Shown here: positions 9,116-18,060 of the stretch, piece by piece
Position numbering within the stretch: the stretch's first letter is position 1
How the letters are laid out: each line of letters opens with the position of its first letter
Source of the DNA: an uncultured Roseibium sp.
Lineage (GTDB): Bacteria > Pseudomonadota > Alphaproteobacteria > Rhizobiales > Stappiaceae
DNA: 64,000 bases
Direction: 5' to 3'
Assembly (NCBI RefSeq): GCF_947499295.1
Contig: NZ_CANMNP010000016.1
Location: 124,001 to 188,000 of the forward strand
Notes under the pieces: model-generated
The model's input: the letters and a program-made list of their open reading frames with translations, nothing else
Told to the model about the DNA's origin: nothing
Database searches by the model: none
Position numbers and translations under genes: made by a program

Positions 9116-10006
9116 TTATGCATTTTGTGCATCGGTCTGATCTGCTTTGAAGTCTCTGAAAAGACTCAGGATTTCAGCAGCCGTCTCTTCAACGGACCGG
9201 CGGGTGACATCGATCAGAGGCCAGCTCTGCTCCGAACAGAGCCGCCGCGTCATCGTGATTTCCTGCGAGATTTCCTTCCGGTCGACGTAGGTATCATTAT
9301 AACCCTCTGAATTTAATGATAAAACTCGATTTCGTCGGATCTGCTGGATACGTTCAGCAGATGCGATCAATCCTACGATCATCGGTTTTTCCAGTTTTTT
9401 GACATGGTCCGGCAACGGAATTCCTGGAACCAGCGGCACATTGGCGGCCTTGATACCCCGGTTCGCAAGGTAAATGCATGTCGGGGTTTTGGAGGTGCGG
9501 GAAATTCCGAGCAAAACGATATCGGCAGATTCCAGATCATCCCAAATCTGCCCATCGTCATGCATCATCGTATAATTGATAGCTTCCATACGCTTGAAAT
9601 ATTCTGCATCCAGTTCGTGTTGACCGCCGATCCGGTGTGTCTGCGTGACGTTCAGATAAGACTGAAACACCGCGAAAACGGGATCGAGGATATTCACGAA
9701 CGGTGCGCCGAGTTCGCGGCACTTCTGTTCAAGCCGATTGGCAATCTCTTCATCCACCAATGTGTAAAGAACGATACCCGGGGCCTTTTCGATTTCGCTG
9801 ATAACGCGATCCAGTTGTTTTTGCGACCTTACCAGAGGGTAGACATGCTCTATTTCCTGGACGTTTTCGTATTGAACCGTTGCGGCACGCGCTACGGTCA
9901 TCAGCGTTTCGCCGGTGGAGTCGGACACAAGATGCAGATGGAAGTAGTGTCTCGACTTATTCACGGTGTCATCCCCAGGGCTGTTGATCGATTGGGAGTC
10001 ATTCAT
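9116..10006 (-). CDS. Pyruvate, phosphate dikinase regulatory protein (PPSR/DUF299)
   Basis: Bifunctional ADP-dependent kinase / Pi-dependent phosphorylase that controls PPDK or PEP synthetase by threonine phosphorylation (family knowledge). The protein (296 aa) starts its conserved part with HLVSDSTGETL at about residue 25 and contains the unusual P-loop GISRTSKTPT followed by NRGIKAANVPLVPG. It is the first minus-strand gene left of the candidate origin, as in many Hyphomicrobiales, and heads the transcript towards maf, aroE and coaE. Confidence 0.9.
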   Translation of the reverse strand: MNDSQSINSPGDDTVNKSRHYFHLHLVSDSTGETLMTVARAATVQYENVQEIEHVYPLVRSQKQLDRVISEIEKAPGIVLYTLVDEEIANRLEQKCRELGAPFVNILDPVFAVFQSYLNVTQTHRIGGQHELDAEYFKRMEAINYTMMHDDGQIWDDLESADIVLLGISRTSKTPTCIYLANRGIKAANVPLVPGIPLPDHVKKLEKPMIVGLIASAERIQQIRRNRVLSLNSEGYNDTYVDRKEISQEITMTRRLCSEQSWPLIDVTRRSVEETAAEILSLFRDFKADQTDAQNA

Positions 10007-10162
10007 GCTTCCCAGTGCCTAGCATGAAGTTTATGCCCGCTCAGCATGATTTATTAACAATGCTTGAACGCGCGGGAACTGAAACCGAAACGGTTATTGA
10101 TGGAAGTGGATTCACACAGGTGCTGTGACATATCGACAGATTGTCCACCAGTGCCCAATTTC

Positions 10163-10177
10163 TTAACGAAAGGTAAA
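10163..10177 (+). promoter_or_regulatory. CtrA-box-like site (TTAA-N7-TAAA)
   Basis: Seven of eight consensus bases of the alphaproteobacterial CtrA site TTAA-N7-TTAA with exact spacing. A second one, TTAA-N7-TGAA, lies at 10054-10068. CtrA represses origin firing in Caulobacter when bound in oriC (known); the role here is inferred. Confidence 0.45.
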
Positions 10178-10290
10178 CAAACTGACAAGTGACTGTAATT
10201 GTGCAGGTAATCCTGTTATCGACTCCTGGGGAGAGATTCAGCTGCACAGGCGATCTGATTTTTCCCGGATAGAATTTGGTGCGCAAGGAT

Positions 10291-10299
10291 TGTGGATAG
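10291..10299 (-). other. DnaA-box-like 9-mer
   Basis: Reads CTATCCACA on the minus strand, one mismatch from the strong DnaA box. It is the best match in the hemE-upstream gap. Confidence 0.55.
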
Positions 10300-10344
10300 A
10301 AAATGATCCCGGTAATCCACGCACAAATAAAAAAAACAGATTCA

Positions 10345-10361
10345 AAATAAGAATCTTATTT
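10345..10361. repeat. A+T-rich inverted repeat upstream of hemE
   Basis: AAATAAGA and TCTTATTT arms of 8 bp flank a single A. A nested outer pair TTCAAA (10341-10346) / TTTGAA (10364-10369) surrounds it. It lies 29 bp before the hemE start, so it could be an operator as well as part of the origin's unwinding element. Confidence 0.5.
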
Positions 10362-10389
10362 GATTTGAAATGTGGGAAAGGCCAAGCGT

Positions 10390-11418
10390 ATGAAATCCCA
10401 AGACAGAGCCGTGATGCGGGTTCTTGCAGGAGAAAAAATCTGGCCGCCTCCCGTCTGGATGATGAGACAGGCAGGACGTTACCTTCCCGAGTACAGGAAA
10501 GTCAGAGCCCAGGCCAAAAACTTCCTCGATTTCTGCTACTCTCCGGATCTTGCAACTGAAGTCACTCTTCAACCGATACGCCGGTATGGTTTTGATGCAA
10601 GCATTCTATTTTCGGACATCTTCGTCGTACCGGATGCGATCGGGTATCCAGTCCGTTTTGAGGAAGGAAGAGGTCCCGTACTCGAACCTCTCTCATCGGA
10701 TCTTCTTGATCGCCTGGAGCAGGAAAAGGCTGAGGATCACCTTAAACCGGTCATAGAGACGGTTTCCCGCCTCAGGGCGGAGCTGCCCGACGAAACCACC
10801 CTGCTGGGCTTCTGTGGCGCTCCCTGGACGGTAGCGTGCTATTCCGTTGCGGGTCACACCACTCAGGATCAGGTTGCTGCCCGTGTCGGGGCCTATAGAG
10901 ATCCAGATTTGATGCAGCGTTTCATCGATCAGTTGGTCGAAGCTTCAATCAGTTATCTTATTCGTCAACTCGATGCGGGCGCGGATGCCGTTCAAATATT
11001 CGATACATGGGCTGGCGTGCTGGACGAAGCAGGTTTCAAGCGTTGGTCGATTGAACCGACAAAACAGATTGTCGACGGCGTGCGTGCGGTTCGGCCGAGT
11101 GCGAAGATCATAGGGTTCCCGAAAGCTTCATCGGCACGGATGATGGCTTACATCGATGGTACAGGTGTCGATGCTGTTGGATTTGACTGGACCGCGCCGG
11201 ACCAGGTGGCACTTGACGTTCAAAGACGTGTTCCGATCCAGGGAAATCTCGATCCCATGCGTTTGGTTGCGGGCGGAAAGGCCCTCGAGGAAGGTGTTGC
11301 GCATGTCTTGTCGACTTTTGACAAGGGCCCTCTGATCTTCAATCTCGGGCATGGCGTGACCCCAGATGCGGATCCGGAAAATGTGGCGTGGATGGTCGAG
11401 CTGGTGCGCAAGGGTTAG
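10390..11418 (+). CDS. hemE: Uroporphyrinogen decarboxylase
   Basis: Converts uroporphyrinogen III to coproporphyrinogen III in cytosolic haem synthesis. Family signatures PPVWMMRQAGRYLPEYR (about residue 21 onward) and GFCGAPWTVACYSVAG are present. I chose the ATG at 10390 because GGGAAAGG lies 8 bp upstream; an in-frame GTG at 10372 would have no such site. The protein is then 342 aa, normal for HemE. The hemJ gene begins 3 bp after its stop, so both haem genes share one message. It is the first rightward gene from the candidate origin. Confidence 0.96.
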   Translation: MKSQDRAVMRVLAGEKIWPPPVWMMRQAGRYLPEYRKVRAQAKNFLDFCYSPDLATEVTLQPIRRYGFDASILFSDIFVVPDAIGYPVRFEEGRGPVLEPLSSDLLDRLEQEKAEDHLKPVIETVSRLRAELPDETTLLGFCGAPWTVACYSVAGHTTQDQVAARVGAYRDPDLMQRFIDQLVEASISYLIRQLDAGADAVQIFDTWAGVLDEAGFKRWSIEPTKQIVDGVRAVRPSAKIIGFPKASSARMMAYIDGTGVDAVGFDWTAPDQVALDVQRRVPIQGNLDPMRLVAGGKALEEGVAHVLSTFDKGPLIFNLGHGVTPDADPENVAWMVELVRKG

Positions 11419-11421
11419 TCA

Positions 11422-11850
11422 ATGGATATTTTTCTCTGGGTTAAATCCTTACATGTCATTTCGATCATCGCTTGGATGGCCGGCATGCTCTATCTGCCAC
11501 GGCTTTTTGTCTATCATGTCGATGCGGAGATCGGTTCTGTTCAGTCAGAGACGTTCAAGGTCATGGAACGCAGGCTTTACAAGGCGATTATCGGCCCAGC
11601 TATGGGTGCGTCCTGGGTATTCGGCCTCTGGGCGGCGTATGAAATACAGGCCTGGCAGGACGGCTGGTTTCACGCGAAACTGACACTTGTTATCGCGATG
11701 TCCGCGATGCACGGTTATCTTGGTGGCTGTGTGAGGAAATTCGCAGATGACGAGAATACAAAATCGGCCCGTTTCTATCGACTTCTCAATGAAGTCCCTA
11801 CGGTTTTGATGATCGGGATTGTCATTCTTGTGATTGTGAAACCATTCTGA
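11422..11850 (+). CDS. hemJ: Protoporphyrinogen IX oxidase HemJ
   Basis: Membrane enzyme that oxidises protoporphyrinogen IX, replacing HemG/HemY in many alphaproteobacteria. The 142-residue protein has four predicted membrane helices; the first holds the conserved histidine (LHVISIIAWMAGMLYLPR) and the second follows the conserved LYKAIIGPAM segment with its lysine. It directly follows hemE, which strengthens the assignment over a generic CopD-like protein. Confidence 0.9.
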   Translation: MDIFLWVKSLHVISIIAWMAGMLYLPRLFVYHVDAEIGSVQSETFKVMERRLYKAIIGPAMGASWVFGLWAAYEIQAWQDGWFHAKLTLVIAMSAMHGYLGGCVRKFADDENTKSARFYRLLNEVPTVLMIGIVILVIVKPF

Positions 11851-11872
11851 TGGTTGTCGAATTCTAGTAGCG

Positions 11873-11906
11873 AACGGCGGCTCGGAAACGGTCCGCCGTT
11901 TTGCTT
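11873..11906 (+). terminator. Terminator after hemE-hemJ
   Basis: Stem AACGGCGG (11873-11880) / CCGCCGTT (11893-11900) with a 12-base loop, followed by TTGCTTT. The distal U-run is imperfect. Confidence 0.65.
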
Positions 11907-12146
11907 TGTGGCAGTGCGACATCGGCGCATTTGTTCGGCAGATTTGCGGGCTTGCGATTCACTTGAAAACAACGTATCTTCCGCCAACTTCAAAACGGTG
12001 ATGGTTCGTTCTTATCGCACCTCAGACACCGTACAATCTGGACACATCTAAACGTCTCTCAGATATCTTCTGGCCAACTCATCTTTTCTGGCACAGAACG
12101 ACCTTCCAAATAAATATCCATAACAACAAGAAGTAACCCCAATTCG

Positions 12147-13412
12147 ATGCGGGAAATGAAACTTAAAGACCTAAAAGAAAAAACACCGACAGAGCTGCTG
12201 CAATTTGCTGAAGAGCTTGAGGTCGAAAACGCCAGCACCATGCGTAAGCAGGAGCTGATGTTCGCAATCCTGAAAAATCTTGCTGCACAGGATGTGGAGA
12301 TTATCGGCGAAGGTGTCGTCGAAGTATTGCAGGACGGCTTTGGCTTCCTTCGATCTCCAGACGCGAACTACCTCCCGGGCCCCGACGACATCTATGTTTC
12401 GCCTTCGCAAATACGCCGCTTTTCATTGCGTACGGGCGATACGGTTGAAGGGCAGATTCGTAGCCCCAAGGAAGGCGAACGTTATTTTGCCCTTTTGAAG
12501 GTCAACACGATCAACTTCGAAGATCCTGAAAAAGCGCGGCACAAAGTCCACTTCGACAATCTGACGCCGCTTTATCCGGATGAACGATTCCGGATGGAAA
12601 TCGAAGATCCGACCATCAAGGACCTTTCGTCCAGAGTGATCGATCTTGTGGCACCCCTCGGCAAGGGGCAACGCGCTCTGATCACCGCGCCGCCACGTAC
12701 CGGTAAAACAGTGTTTCTTCAGAACATTGCCAAGTCGATCACAAACAATCATCCCGAGTGCTATCTGATCGTTCTTTTGATCGATGAGCGCCCTGAAGAA
12801 GTCACGGACATGCAACGCACGGTGAACGGCGAAGTGGTTTCTTCCACGTTCGACGAACCGGCTTCCCGTCACGTACAAGTGGCGGAAATGGTTATCGAAA
12901 AAGCGAAGCGCCTGACGGAACACGGCCGGGATGTCGTTATCCTGCTCGATTCTATCACGCGTTTGGGTCGCGCCTACAACACTGTTGTACCCTCGTCGGG
13001 CAAGGTGTTGACAGGTGGTGTCGATGCCAACGCGCTACAACGTCCGAAGCGTTTCTTCGGCGCAGCTCGTAATATCGAAGAGGGTGGTTCCCTGACGATC
13101 ATCGCGACAGCTCTGATCGACACGGGCAGCCGCATGGACGAAGTTATCTTCGAAGAATTCAAGGGAACGGGTAACTCCGAAATTATCCTTGATCGGAAGA
13201 TTTCCGATAAACGTGTTTATCCGTCTATCGACATTCAGCGTTCCGGTACGCGCAAGGAAGAGCTTCTTGTTCCGCATGAGCGTCTGAAGAAGACATTTGT
13301 TCTTCGTCGTATCCTCAACCCGATGGGTACTGTTGATGCAATTGAGTTCCTGCTCGACAAGCTGAAGCAGACCAAATCCAACGATGAGTTCTTCGATAGC
13401 ATGAACACTTGA
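12147..13412 (+). CDS. rho: Transcription termination factor Rho
   Basis: Hexameric RNA-dependent ATPase that ends transcription. The 421-residue protein has the Rho N-terminal helix bundle ([17 protein letters not shown]), the cold-shock-like RNA-binding fold with the [15 protein letters not shown] segment at about residue 67, Walker A APPRTGKT and Walker [17 protein letters not shown]. Length and start match alphaproteobacterial Rho. The upstream stretch 11907-12146 is a 240-bp leader with no gene; Rho is usually autoregulated through such a leader, though no structure was resolved. Its place between hemJ and mnmE near the origin is typical. Confidence 0.97.
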   Translation: MREMKLKDLKEKTPTELLQFAEELEVENASTMRKQELMFAILKNLAAQDVEIIGEGVVEVLQDGFGFLRSPDANYLPGPDDIYVSPSQIRRFSLRTGDTVEGQIRSPKEGERYFALLKVNTINFEDPEKARHKVHFDNLTPLYPDERFRMEIEDPTIKDLSSRVIDLVAPLGKGQRALITAPPRTGKTVFLQNIAKSITNNHPECYLIVLLIDERPEEVTDMQRTVNGEVVSSTFDEPASRHVQVAEMVIEKAKRLTEHGRDVVILLDSITRLGRAYNTVVPSSGKVLTGGVDANALQRPKRFFGAARNIEEGGSLTIIATALIDTGSRMDEVIFEEFKGTGNSEIILDRKISDKRVYPSIDIQRSGTRKEELLVPHERLKKTFVLRRILNPMGTVDAIEFLLDKLKQTKSNDEFFDSMNT

Positions 13413-13436
13413 TCCCAGACGGATCGAATTTTATTG

Positions 13437-13470
13437 AAGGGCGCGGTTCCGGGAGGGGCCGCGCCTTTAA
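13437..13470 (+). terminator. Terminator after rho
   Basis: Ten-base stem 13437-13446 (AAGGGCGCGG) pairs with 13459-13468 (CCGCGCCTTT), including a G-U pair. It is 25 bp after the rho stop, with only a short T run. Confidence 0.6.
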
Positions 13471-13485
13471 CGTCTTGTTAAGAAT

Positions 13486-13501
13486 TGTTTCACGTGAATC
13501 C
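13486..13501 (+). other. parS-like site 1 (GANTC-containing variant)
   Basis: TGTTTCACGTGAATCC matches the ParB-binding consensus TGTTTCACGTGAAACA at 14 of 16 bases. The altered right half creates GAATC at 13496-13500. It lies between rho and the GNAT gene. Confidence 0.85.
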
Positions 13502-13527
13502 ACCTGACTTTGATTCGGATCCGTTTC

Positions 13528-14100
13528 ATGACCTCGGATATTTATCTGGAAACTGAAAGACTTTTGCTCCGTGCCTGGCGGGACGACGATCTTGATCCCT
13601 TTGCGGCCCTTTGCGCTGACCCTGAAGTCATGCGTTACTTCCCTGATGTCATGTCGAGGGAAAGATCTGAACTTTTGATTTCGAAGTGCCGGGACAAGCA
13701 GGAAACAGATGGGTTCTGCATGGCGCCGATCGAGGTGAAAGCGACGGGTGAATTCTTGGGTTTCGTTGGTCTCAACCGCCCCACATATGCTGCGCCACTG
13801 CCTTTTGAGCCGTGCGTTGAAATTGGCTGGCGCTTGAAACAATCGTCCTGGGGCTATGGATATGCCAGCGAAGCTGCACGGGAGTGGCTTCGATTCGGCT
13901 TTGAAACAATTGGCCTTGATGAGATCGTTGCCTTTACGATCCCTGACAACAAGCCTTCTCAAAAAGTCATGGAGCGAATTGGAATTAGCCGCGATGTTGA
14001 CGGGGACTTTCTGCACCCGAACCTGCCGGAAGATCACCCGGTTGCACTCCATGTTCTTTACCGCTTGAGTAAAGCGGTCTGGGCAGAGCAGGTGCAGTAG
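13528..14100 (+). CDS. GNAT-family N-acetyltransferase (RimJ/RimL-like)
   Basis: 190-residue acetyl-CoA-dependent acetyltransferase. The opening YLETERLLLRAWRDDDLDPF and the core QSSWGYGYASEAAREWLRFGF (acetyl-CoA loop) followed by DNKPSQKVMERIG are those of the RimJ/RimL group that acetylates protein N-termini or small amines; the substrate is unknown. An upstream in-frame TTG at 13510 is less likely than the ATG at 13528, as the conserved domain starts three residues after the ATG; neither has a good ribosome-binding site. The gene sits inside the parS cluster, flanked by sites 1 and 2. Confidence 0.8.
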   Translation: MTSDIYLETERLLLRAWRDDDLDPFAALCADPEVMRYFPDVMSRERSELLISKCRDKQETDGFCMAPIEVKATGEFLGFVGLNRPTYAAPLPFEPCVEIGWRLKQSSWGYGYASEAAREWLRFGFETIGLDEIVAFTIPDNKPSQKVMERIGISRDVDGDFLHPNLPEDHPVALHVLYRLSKAVWAEQVQ

Positions 14101-14119
14101 ATCAGCGGTGGGGTTTTTG

Positions 14120-14135
14120 GGATTCACGTGAAACG
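14120..14135 (-). other. parS-like site 2 (GANTC-containing variant)
   Basis: Minus strand reads CGTTTCACGTGAATCC. It has the same asymmetric GTTTCACGTGAATC core as sites 1, 3, 5 and 6; GATTC on the plus strand at 14121-14125. Confidence 0.8.
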
Positions 14136-14165
14136 GTCTCAAACTACCGCGCGGCATATCCAGCT

Positions 14166-14181
14166 TGTTTCACGTGAATCC
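14166..14181 (+). other. parS-like site 3 (GANTC-containing variant)
   Basis: TGTTTCACGTGAATCC, identical to site 1; GAATC at 14176-14180. It lies in the 422-bp gap before mnmE. Confidence 0.85.
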
Positions 14182-14376
14182 TATCAATCGAATCGGCGCC
14201 GATTTGATTCTGACTACGGCACTGATGTTCTGTCAGTAGCTCTGCGCAGGGTGAACATTTCCAGCTATGGGAATGTGTAGAGACGCTCCAAGTCAAAATT
14301 CTATATTCGAACAGGCTCACTCAAGTGTCCTGGAGGAGAGCTGTTTGGTTGATTGACGTCTTGAGCTAGAAGAAAT

Positions 14377-14392
14377 TGATTCACGTGAAACA
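14377..14392 (-). other. parS-like site 4 (GANTC-containing variant)
   Basis: Plus strand TGATTCACGTGAAACA, 15 of 16 matches to the parS consensus. The only change makes GATTC at 14378-14382. Confidence 0.88.
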
Positions 14393-14522
14393 GCCAAATG
14401 ACAGCGACGGCGGCCTGTGACCTTTCGATTCGCCGGCGGAACATATGACGACCTATCTTCCGCAGGAACACCGGACTTGATAAAGAAGCTTTTTGGCTCA
14501 ATGACTGCTTGAAGGAACGCAC

Positions 14523-15872
14523 ATGGCTGACACGATCTTCGCGCTCTCCAGCGGCGCAGTTCCGTCTGGAGTTGCTGTTATTCGTGTCTCTGGGGCCGGC
14601 ACGGAGGAGATCGTCAGAAGCCTTTGCGGCTCAGTCCCTGAGCCACGTGTTGCTTCCTTGCTCAAGCTGAGAGACCCTCTGTCCGGAAACCTCCTGGACG
14701 AGGCATTGGTGCTTTTCTTCAAGGGTCCGAGGAGCTTTACCGGAGAAGATGTCGCCGAGCTGCATTGCCACGGGGGAAGGGCAGTGGTCTCCGGTGTCCT
14801 TTCTGTACTTGGCCAATTTGAAAATAGCCGTCCTGCTGAAGCTGGAGAGTTCACACGGAGAGCCTTCGACGCTGGACGTATGGACCTGACTGAAGTGGAG
14901 GGTTTGGCAGACCTGATTGCAGCGGAAACGGAGAGCCAACGGAAACAGGCAATCCGGCAAATGGGGGGCGCGCTCGGTCAACTCTATGAGGATTGGCGCA
15001 GACGGCTCATACACATGCGGGCAATGATAGAAGCCGATTTCGATTTCGCGGATGAGGAAGATGTGCCGGGCAGTGTATCTGATCAGGTCTGGGGCCAGGC
15101 TTCAGATCTCCACGACGAGATTGCCGATCACTTGATAAGATCAAGGAGCGGCGAGCGTTTGCGATCCGGATTGCAAGTCGTGCTCATGGGCGCTCCTAAC
15201 GCCGGCAAATCCAGTTTGTTGAATGCCATTGCGGGCCGGGACGTCGCGATCGTGACCGAGGAAGCGGGAACCACGAGAGATGTTATTGAAGTGCATCTGG
15301 ATCTTGCAGGGTATCCGGTCACGCTGGTTGACACTGCCGGATTGCGCGAGACTGACGGGATTGTTGAACGGGAAGGCATTCGCCGGGCCGAAGCAAAGGG
15401 ACGCGAGGCGGACCTGATCCTGTGGGCGGTTGAACCGAACGGCGTGTCATTGAAGGAAGCGTCGAGCGCGCTGGCCGCCCATCTTCCGAATGGTGTTCCT
15501 GTTTGGACGGTCAATACCAAGCAGGATTTTGAGACTCTTCCGAAACAAGACTCTTCCGGAACAATCGTTGAAGTCTCTTGTTCGACCAGATCTCAAGGCG
15601 GAATGGCACCGCTTCTGGGCCATCTTACACGTTTTGCAGAGGAAACAATTTCGGTCAGCGAGTCTCCCTTGGCGACACGTGAGAGGCACCGGCATTATCT
15701 CACGGACTGCCTGGCCGGGCTCCGCACAGCCGTTGATTCAGACCATCTCCCAGGTGAATTAAGAGCAGAGGATCTCCGCCGTGCAGCGGATGCACTTGGC
15801 AGGATCACCGGACGTATTGACGTCGAAGATCTTCTGGATGTGATTTTCAGAGATTTTTGTATTGGGAAGTGA
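14523..15872 (+). CDS. mnmE: tRNA uridine-5-carboxymethylaminomethyl modification GTPase MnmE
   Basis: With MnmG it builds the cmnm5 group on wobble uridine 34 of several tRNAs. The 449-residue protein has an N-terminal folate-binding domain, helical domain and inserted G domain: G1 GAPNAGKSS (about residue 222), G2 TTRDV, G3 DTAG, and a G4 that reads TKQD instead of the usual NKxD. It ends in the catalytic C-terminal CIGK (C446). mnmG follows about 300 bp later, the gap holding parS sites 5 and 6. Confidence 0.96.
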   Translation: MADTIFALSSGAVPSGVAVIRVSGAGTEEIVRSLCGSVPEPRVASLLKLRDPLSGNLLDEALVLFFKGPRSFTGEDVAELHCHGGRAVVSGVLSVLGQFENSRPAEAGEFTRRAFDAGRMDLTEVEGLADLIAAETESQRKQAIRQMGGALGQLYEDWRRRLIHMRAMIEADFDFADEEDVPGSVSDQVWGQASDLHDEIADHLIRSRSGERLRSGLQVVLMGAPNAGKSSLLNAIAGRDVAIVTEEAGTTRDVIEVHLDLAGYPVTLVDTAGLRETDGIVEREGIRRAEAKGREADLILWAVEPNGVSLKEASSALAAHLPNGVPVWTVNTKQDFETLPKQDSSGTIVEVSCSTRSQGGMAPLLGHLTRFAEETISVSESPLATRERHRHYLTDCLAGLRTAVDSDHLPGELRAEDLRRAADALGRITGRIDVEDLLDVIFRDFCIGK

Positions 15873-15874
15873 AT

Positions 15875-15890
15875 TGTTTCACGTGAATCC
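15875..15890 (+). other. parS-like site 5 (GANTC-containing variant)
   Basis: TGTTTCACGTGAATCC two bases after the mnmE stop codon; identical to sites 1 and 3, GAATC at 15885-15889. Confidence 0.85.
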
Positions 15891-15926
15891 GCGGCAGACT
15901 TTCTGGATTGATTCAGAACCGGAACA

Positions 15927-15942
15927 TGTTTCACGTGAATCA
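15927..15942 (+). other. parS-like site 6 (GANTC-containing variant)
   Basis: TGTTTCACGTGAATCA, 15 of 16 matches; GAATC at 15937-15941. It is 52 bp (about five helical turns) from site 5, centre to centre. Confidence 0.88.
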
Positions 15943-16170
15943 CGAAACGTTTCCAATTTATCGTAGGTGCTGATTCTTGCGAGTGTCTCCCGGTCAATTC
16001 CACTTTGACCTAAGGATCGGCCCGCTTTATACAAGCAGCGGACATGTGCCGTTCGTTCGGCCGTGTGATAATCTGATGCAGGGCGTCGGATACGGATCCC
16101 AAAAATTGAAGATGATGGATTGGCGGGCGCTTGAACAACGCAGTGGCCCCGGTCAAGACGGTGAGACTTT

Positions 16171-18060
16171 ATGAGCGACAAGGGCCTGACATTTGATGTG
16201 GTCGTAATAGGTGGCGGTCATGCCGGGTGCGAGGCAGCCGCAGCTGCAGCGCGTGCCGGTGCCAACACGGCTCTCGTGACACATCGGTTCGACACCATTG
16301 GAGTAATGTCCTGTAATCCGGCGATTGGTGGATTGGGCAAAGGTCACCTGGTCAGGGAGATTGATGCCCTCGACGGATTGATGGGGCGTGTCGCCGATAA
16401 GGGCGGTATCCAGTTTCGCATGCTCAACAGGCGAAAGGGTCCTGCGGTTCGAGGGCCGCGTGCTCAGGCCGATCGAAAGCTTTATCGTGAAGCAATGCAG
16501 AAAGAGATTGCTGCAATTGATGGGTTGACGGTCGTCGAAGGAGAGGCTTTCAAGATCCTCTTCAGCGACGAAGCTCAGGGCCATGTCGTTTCAGGACTTG
16601 ACCTGGCAGACGGGCGCAGCGTTTCGTGTCGCAGGATCGTCCTGACGAGCGGAACTTTCCTGCGTGGTCTGATCCACATTGGCGACCGTAAGATTCCTGC
16701 CGGCAGGTCGGGTGAAGCTCCAGCCCTTGGTCTGTCTGAATCGCTTGAGCAAATTGGTTTTGAGCTCGGGCGGCTAAAAACCGGAACGCCCGCGAGGCTT
16801 GATGGACGGACAATCCATTGGGATCGGCTGGAAGTTCAGCCAGGTGATGAAGAGCCGGTTCCGTTTTCGACGATGACCGAAACGATCACAACGCCTCAAG
16901 TGCCCTGCCATATCACGCGGACGACGCCCGAGACTCATAAGATCATTCAAGACAATCTTTCCAGGTCGGCTATGTATTCTGGAGAGATCAGAGGTCGCGG
17001 GCCACGATATTGTCCTTCTATTGAGGACAAGATTGTTCGCTTTGGCGAGCGTGATGGCCATCAGATTTTTCTAGAGCCGGAAGGCATTGATGACCACACG
17101 GTCTACCCGAACGGTATCTCCACTTCCTTGCCGGAAGACGTGCAGATCGCTTTTTTGAGAACCATCCCCGGCCTGGAAGATGTTGAATACTTCCAGCCGG
17201 GATATGCAATTGAATATGACCACGTCGATCCGCGGGAGCTCAGGCCGACACTGGAGGCAAAGCGATGTCAGGGTCTTTATCTGGCAGGTCAGATCAACGG
17301 TACGACCGGATATGAGGAAGCCGGGGCTCAAGGACTGGTGGCCGGTTTGAATGCGGCTCTGGCAGAAGCTGGAAAGCCGCCGTTCATTGTCGATCGCTCT
17401 CAGGGCTATATTGGTGTGATGATCGACGATCTAATCACCCGAGGTATTTCCGAGCCATATCGCATGTTTACCTCGCGTGCCGAGTATCGCTTGTCTTTGC
17501 GTGCCGACAATGCCGATCAGAGACTGACGCCTCTTGGTCTGGAGGTGGGCTGCGTTTCAGAAGAACGACGCCTGGCGTTTGAGAAAAAGATGGCGACCAT
17601 TGGCGAAGCACGTACGCTTTTGAATCAGCTGTCTGTAACACCGTCAGAAGCACAGAAGAAGGGCCTGCCCATCAACCAGGACGGAGTGCGCCGGTCTGCC
17701 TTCGATCTCCTTTCCTATCCGAATGTAACCTACGAGTTGCTGACAGGCATTTGGCCGGAGCTCGCAGAGATTGATCCTGTCATCACAGAGCAGGTGGCAA
17801 CAGACGCGCTTTATGCGGTTTATCTCGACCGGCAGATGGCGGATATCGAAGCACTGAAACGGGATGAAGCTTTGGCGATCCCGGATGGTTTCGACTACGA
17901 AGCAATCGTGGGTCTGTCGAATGAAGTGAAGCAGAAACTGACCGACATTCGTCCGGCGACACTGGGTCAGGCCTCTCGTATGGATGGCATAACACCCGCG
18001 GCCCTGACGCTGATCTTGTCTCATCTCAAGCGCGGTAGTCAGAAGATTGGAGCGGCCTGA
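16171..18060 (+). CDS. mnmG: tRNA uridine-5-carboxymethylaminomethyl modification enzyme MnmG
   Basis: FAD-dependent partner of MnmE. The 629-residue protein begins with the dinucleotide-binding motif [17 protein letters not shown] at about residue 13. It carries the family signatures [17 protein letters not shown] and [17 protein letters not shown] and the C-terminal helical domain that binds MnmE. Its stop overlaps the rsmG start by one base. The 298-bp gap from mnmE contains two parS-like sites and no gene. Confidence 0.97.
   Translation: MSDKGLTFDVVVIGGGHAGCEAAAAAARAGANTALVTHRFDTIGVMSCNPAIGGLGKGHLVREIDALDGLMGRVADKGGIQFRMLNRRKGPAVRGPRAQADRKLYREAMQKEIAAIDGLTVVEGEAFKILFSDEAQGHVVSGLDLADGRSVSCRRIVLTSGTFLRGLIHIGDRKIPAGRSGEAPALGLSESLEQIGFELGRLKTGTPARLDGRTIHWDRLEVQPGDEEPVPFSTMTETITTPQVPCHITRTTPETHKIIQDNLSRSAMYSGEIRGRGPRYCPSIEDKIVRFGERDGHQIFLEPEGIDDHTVYPNGISTSLPEDVQIAFLRTIPGLEDVEYFQPGYAIEYDHVDPRELRPTLEAKRCQGLYLAGQINGTTGYEEAGAQGLVAGLNAALAEAGKPPFIVDRSQGYIGVMIDDLITRGISEPYRMFTSRAEYRLSLRADNADQRLTPLGLEVGCVSEERRLAFEKKMATIGEARTLLNQLSVTPSEAQKKGLPINQDGVRRSAFDLLSYPNVTYELLTGIWPELAEIDPVITEQVATDALYAVYLDRQMADIEALKRDEALAIPDGFDYEAIVGLSNEVKQKLTDIRPATLGQASRMDGITPAALTLILSHLKRGSQKIGAA

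Larger units (their letters stand above)
10007..10371. other. Candidate chromosomal replication origin (oriC)
   Basis: A 365-bp non-coding gap between divergent PPDK-regulator and hemE genes. Seen directly: CTATCCACA (reverse strand of 10291-10299, one change from the DnaA box TTATCCACA) and weaker two-mismatch boxes at 10141-10149, 10216-10224 and 10313-10321. Two CtrA-like boxes TTAA-N7-TGAA (10054-10068) and TTAA-N7-TAAA (10163-10177) are each one base from consensus. GANTC sites lie at 10109, 10221, 10235, 10339 and 10351. An A+T-rich block at 10322-10370 could be the unwinding element. Origins next to hemE are known in Caulobacter and rhizobia. The hemE promoter must also lie here. Confidence 0.72.
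14101..14522. other. Non-coding parS-bearing gap between the GNAT gene and mnmE
   Basis: 422 bp that hold parS-like sites 2, 3 and 4 and the mnmE promoter region; I see no gene. The only long frame across it runs antisense and spans the GNAT gene, so it is a shadow. Confidence 0.7.

Noticed and set aside
10372..10389. GTG start of hemE at 10372
   Set aside because: The ATG at 10390 has a GGGAAAGG site eight bases before it and gives the normal protein length.
13315..14157. 280-codon frame on the minus strand across the end of rho and the GNAT gene
   Set aside because: Antisense shadow of two real genes; no start context or family.
14635..14660. CACGTG motif in mnmE, and others at 15675 and 18501
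   Set aside because: Only the central hexamer matches; flanks lack the GTTTC/GAAAC arms, so they are not parS.
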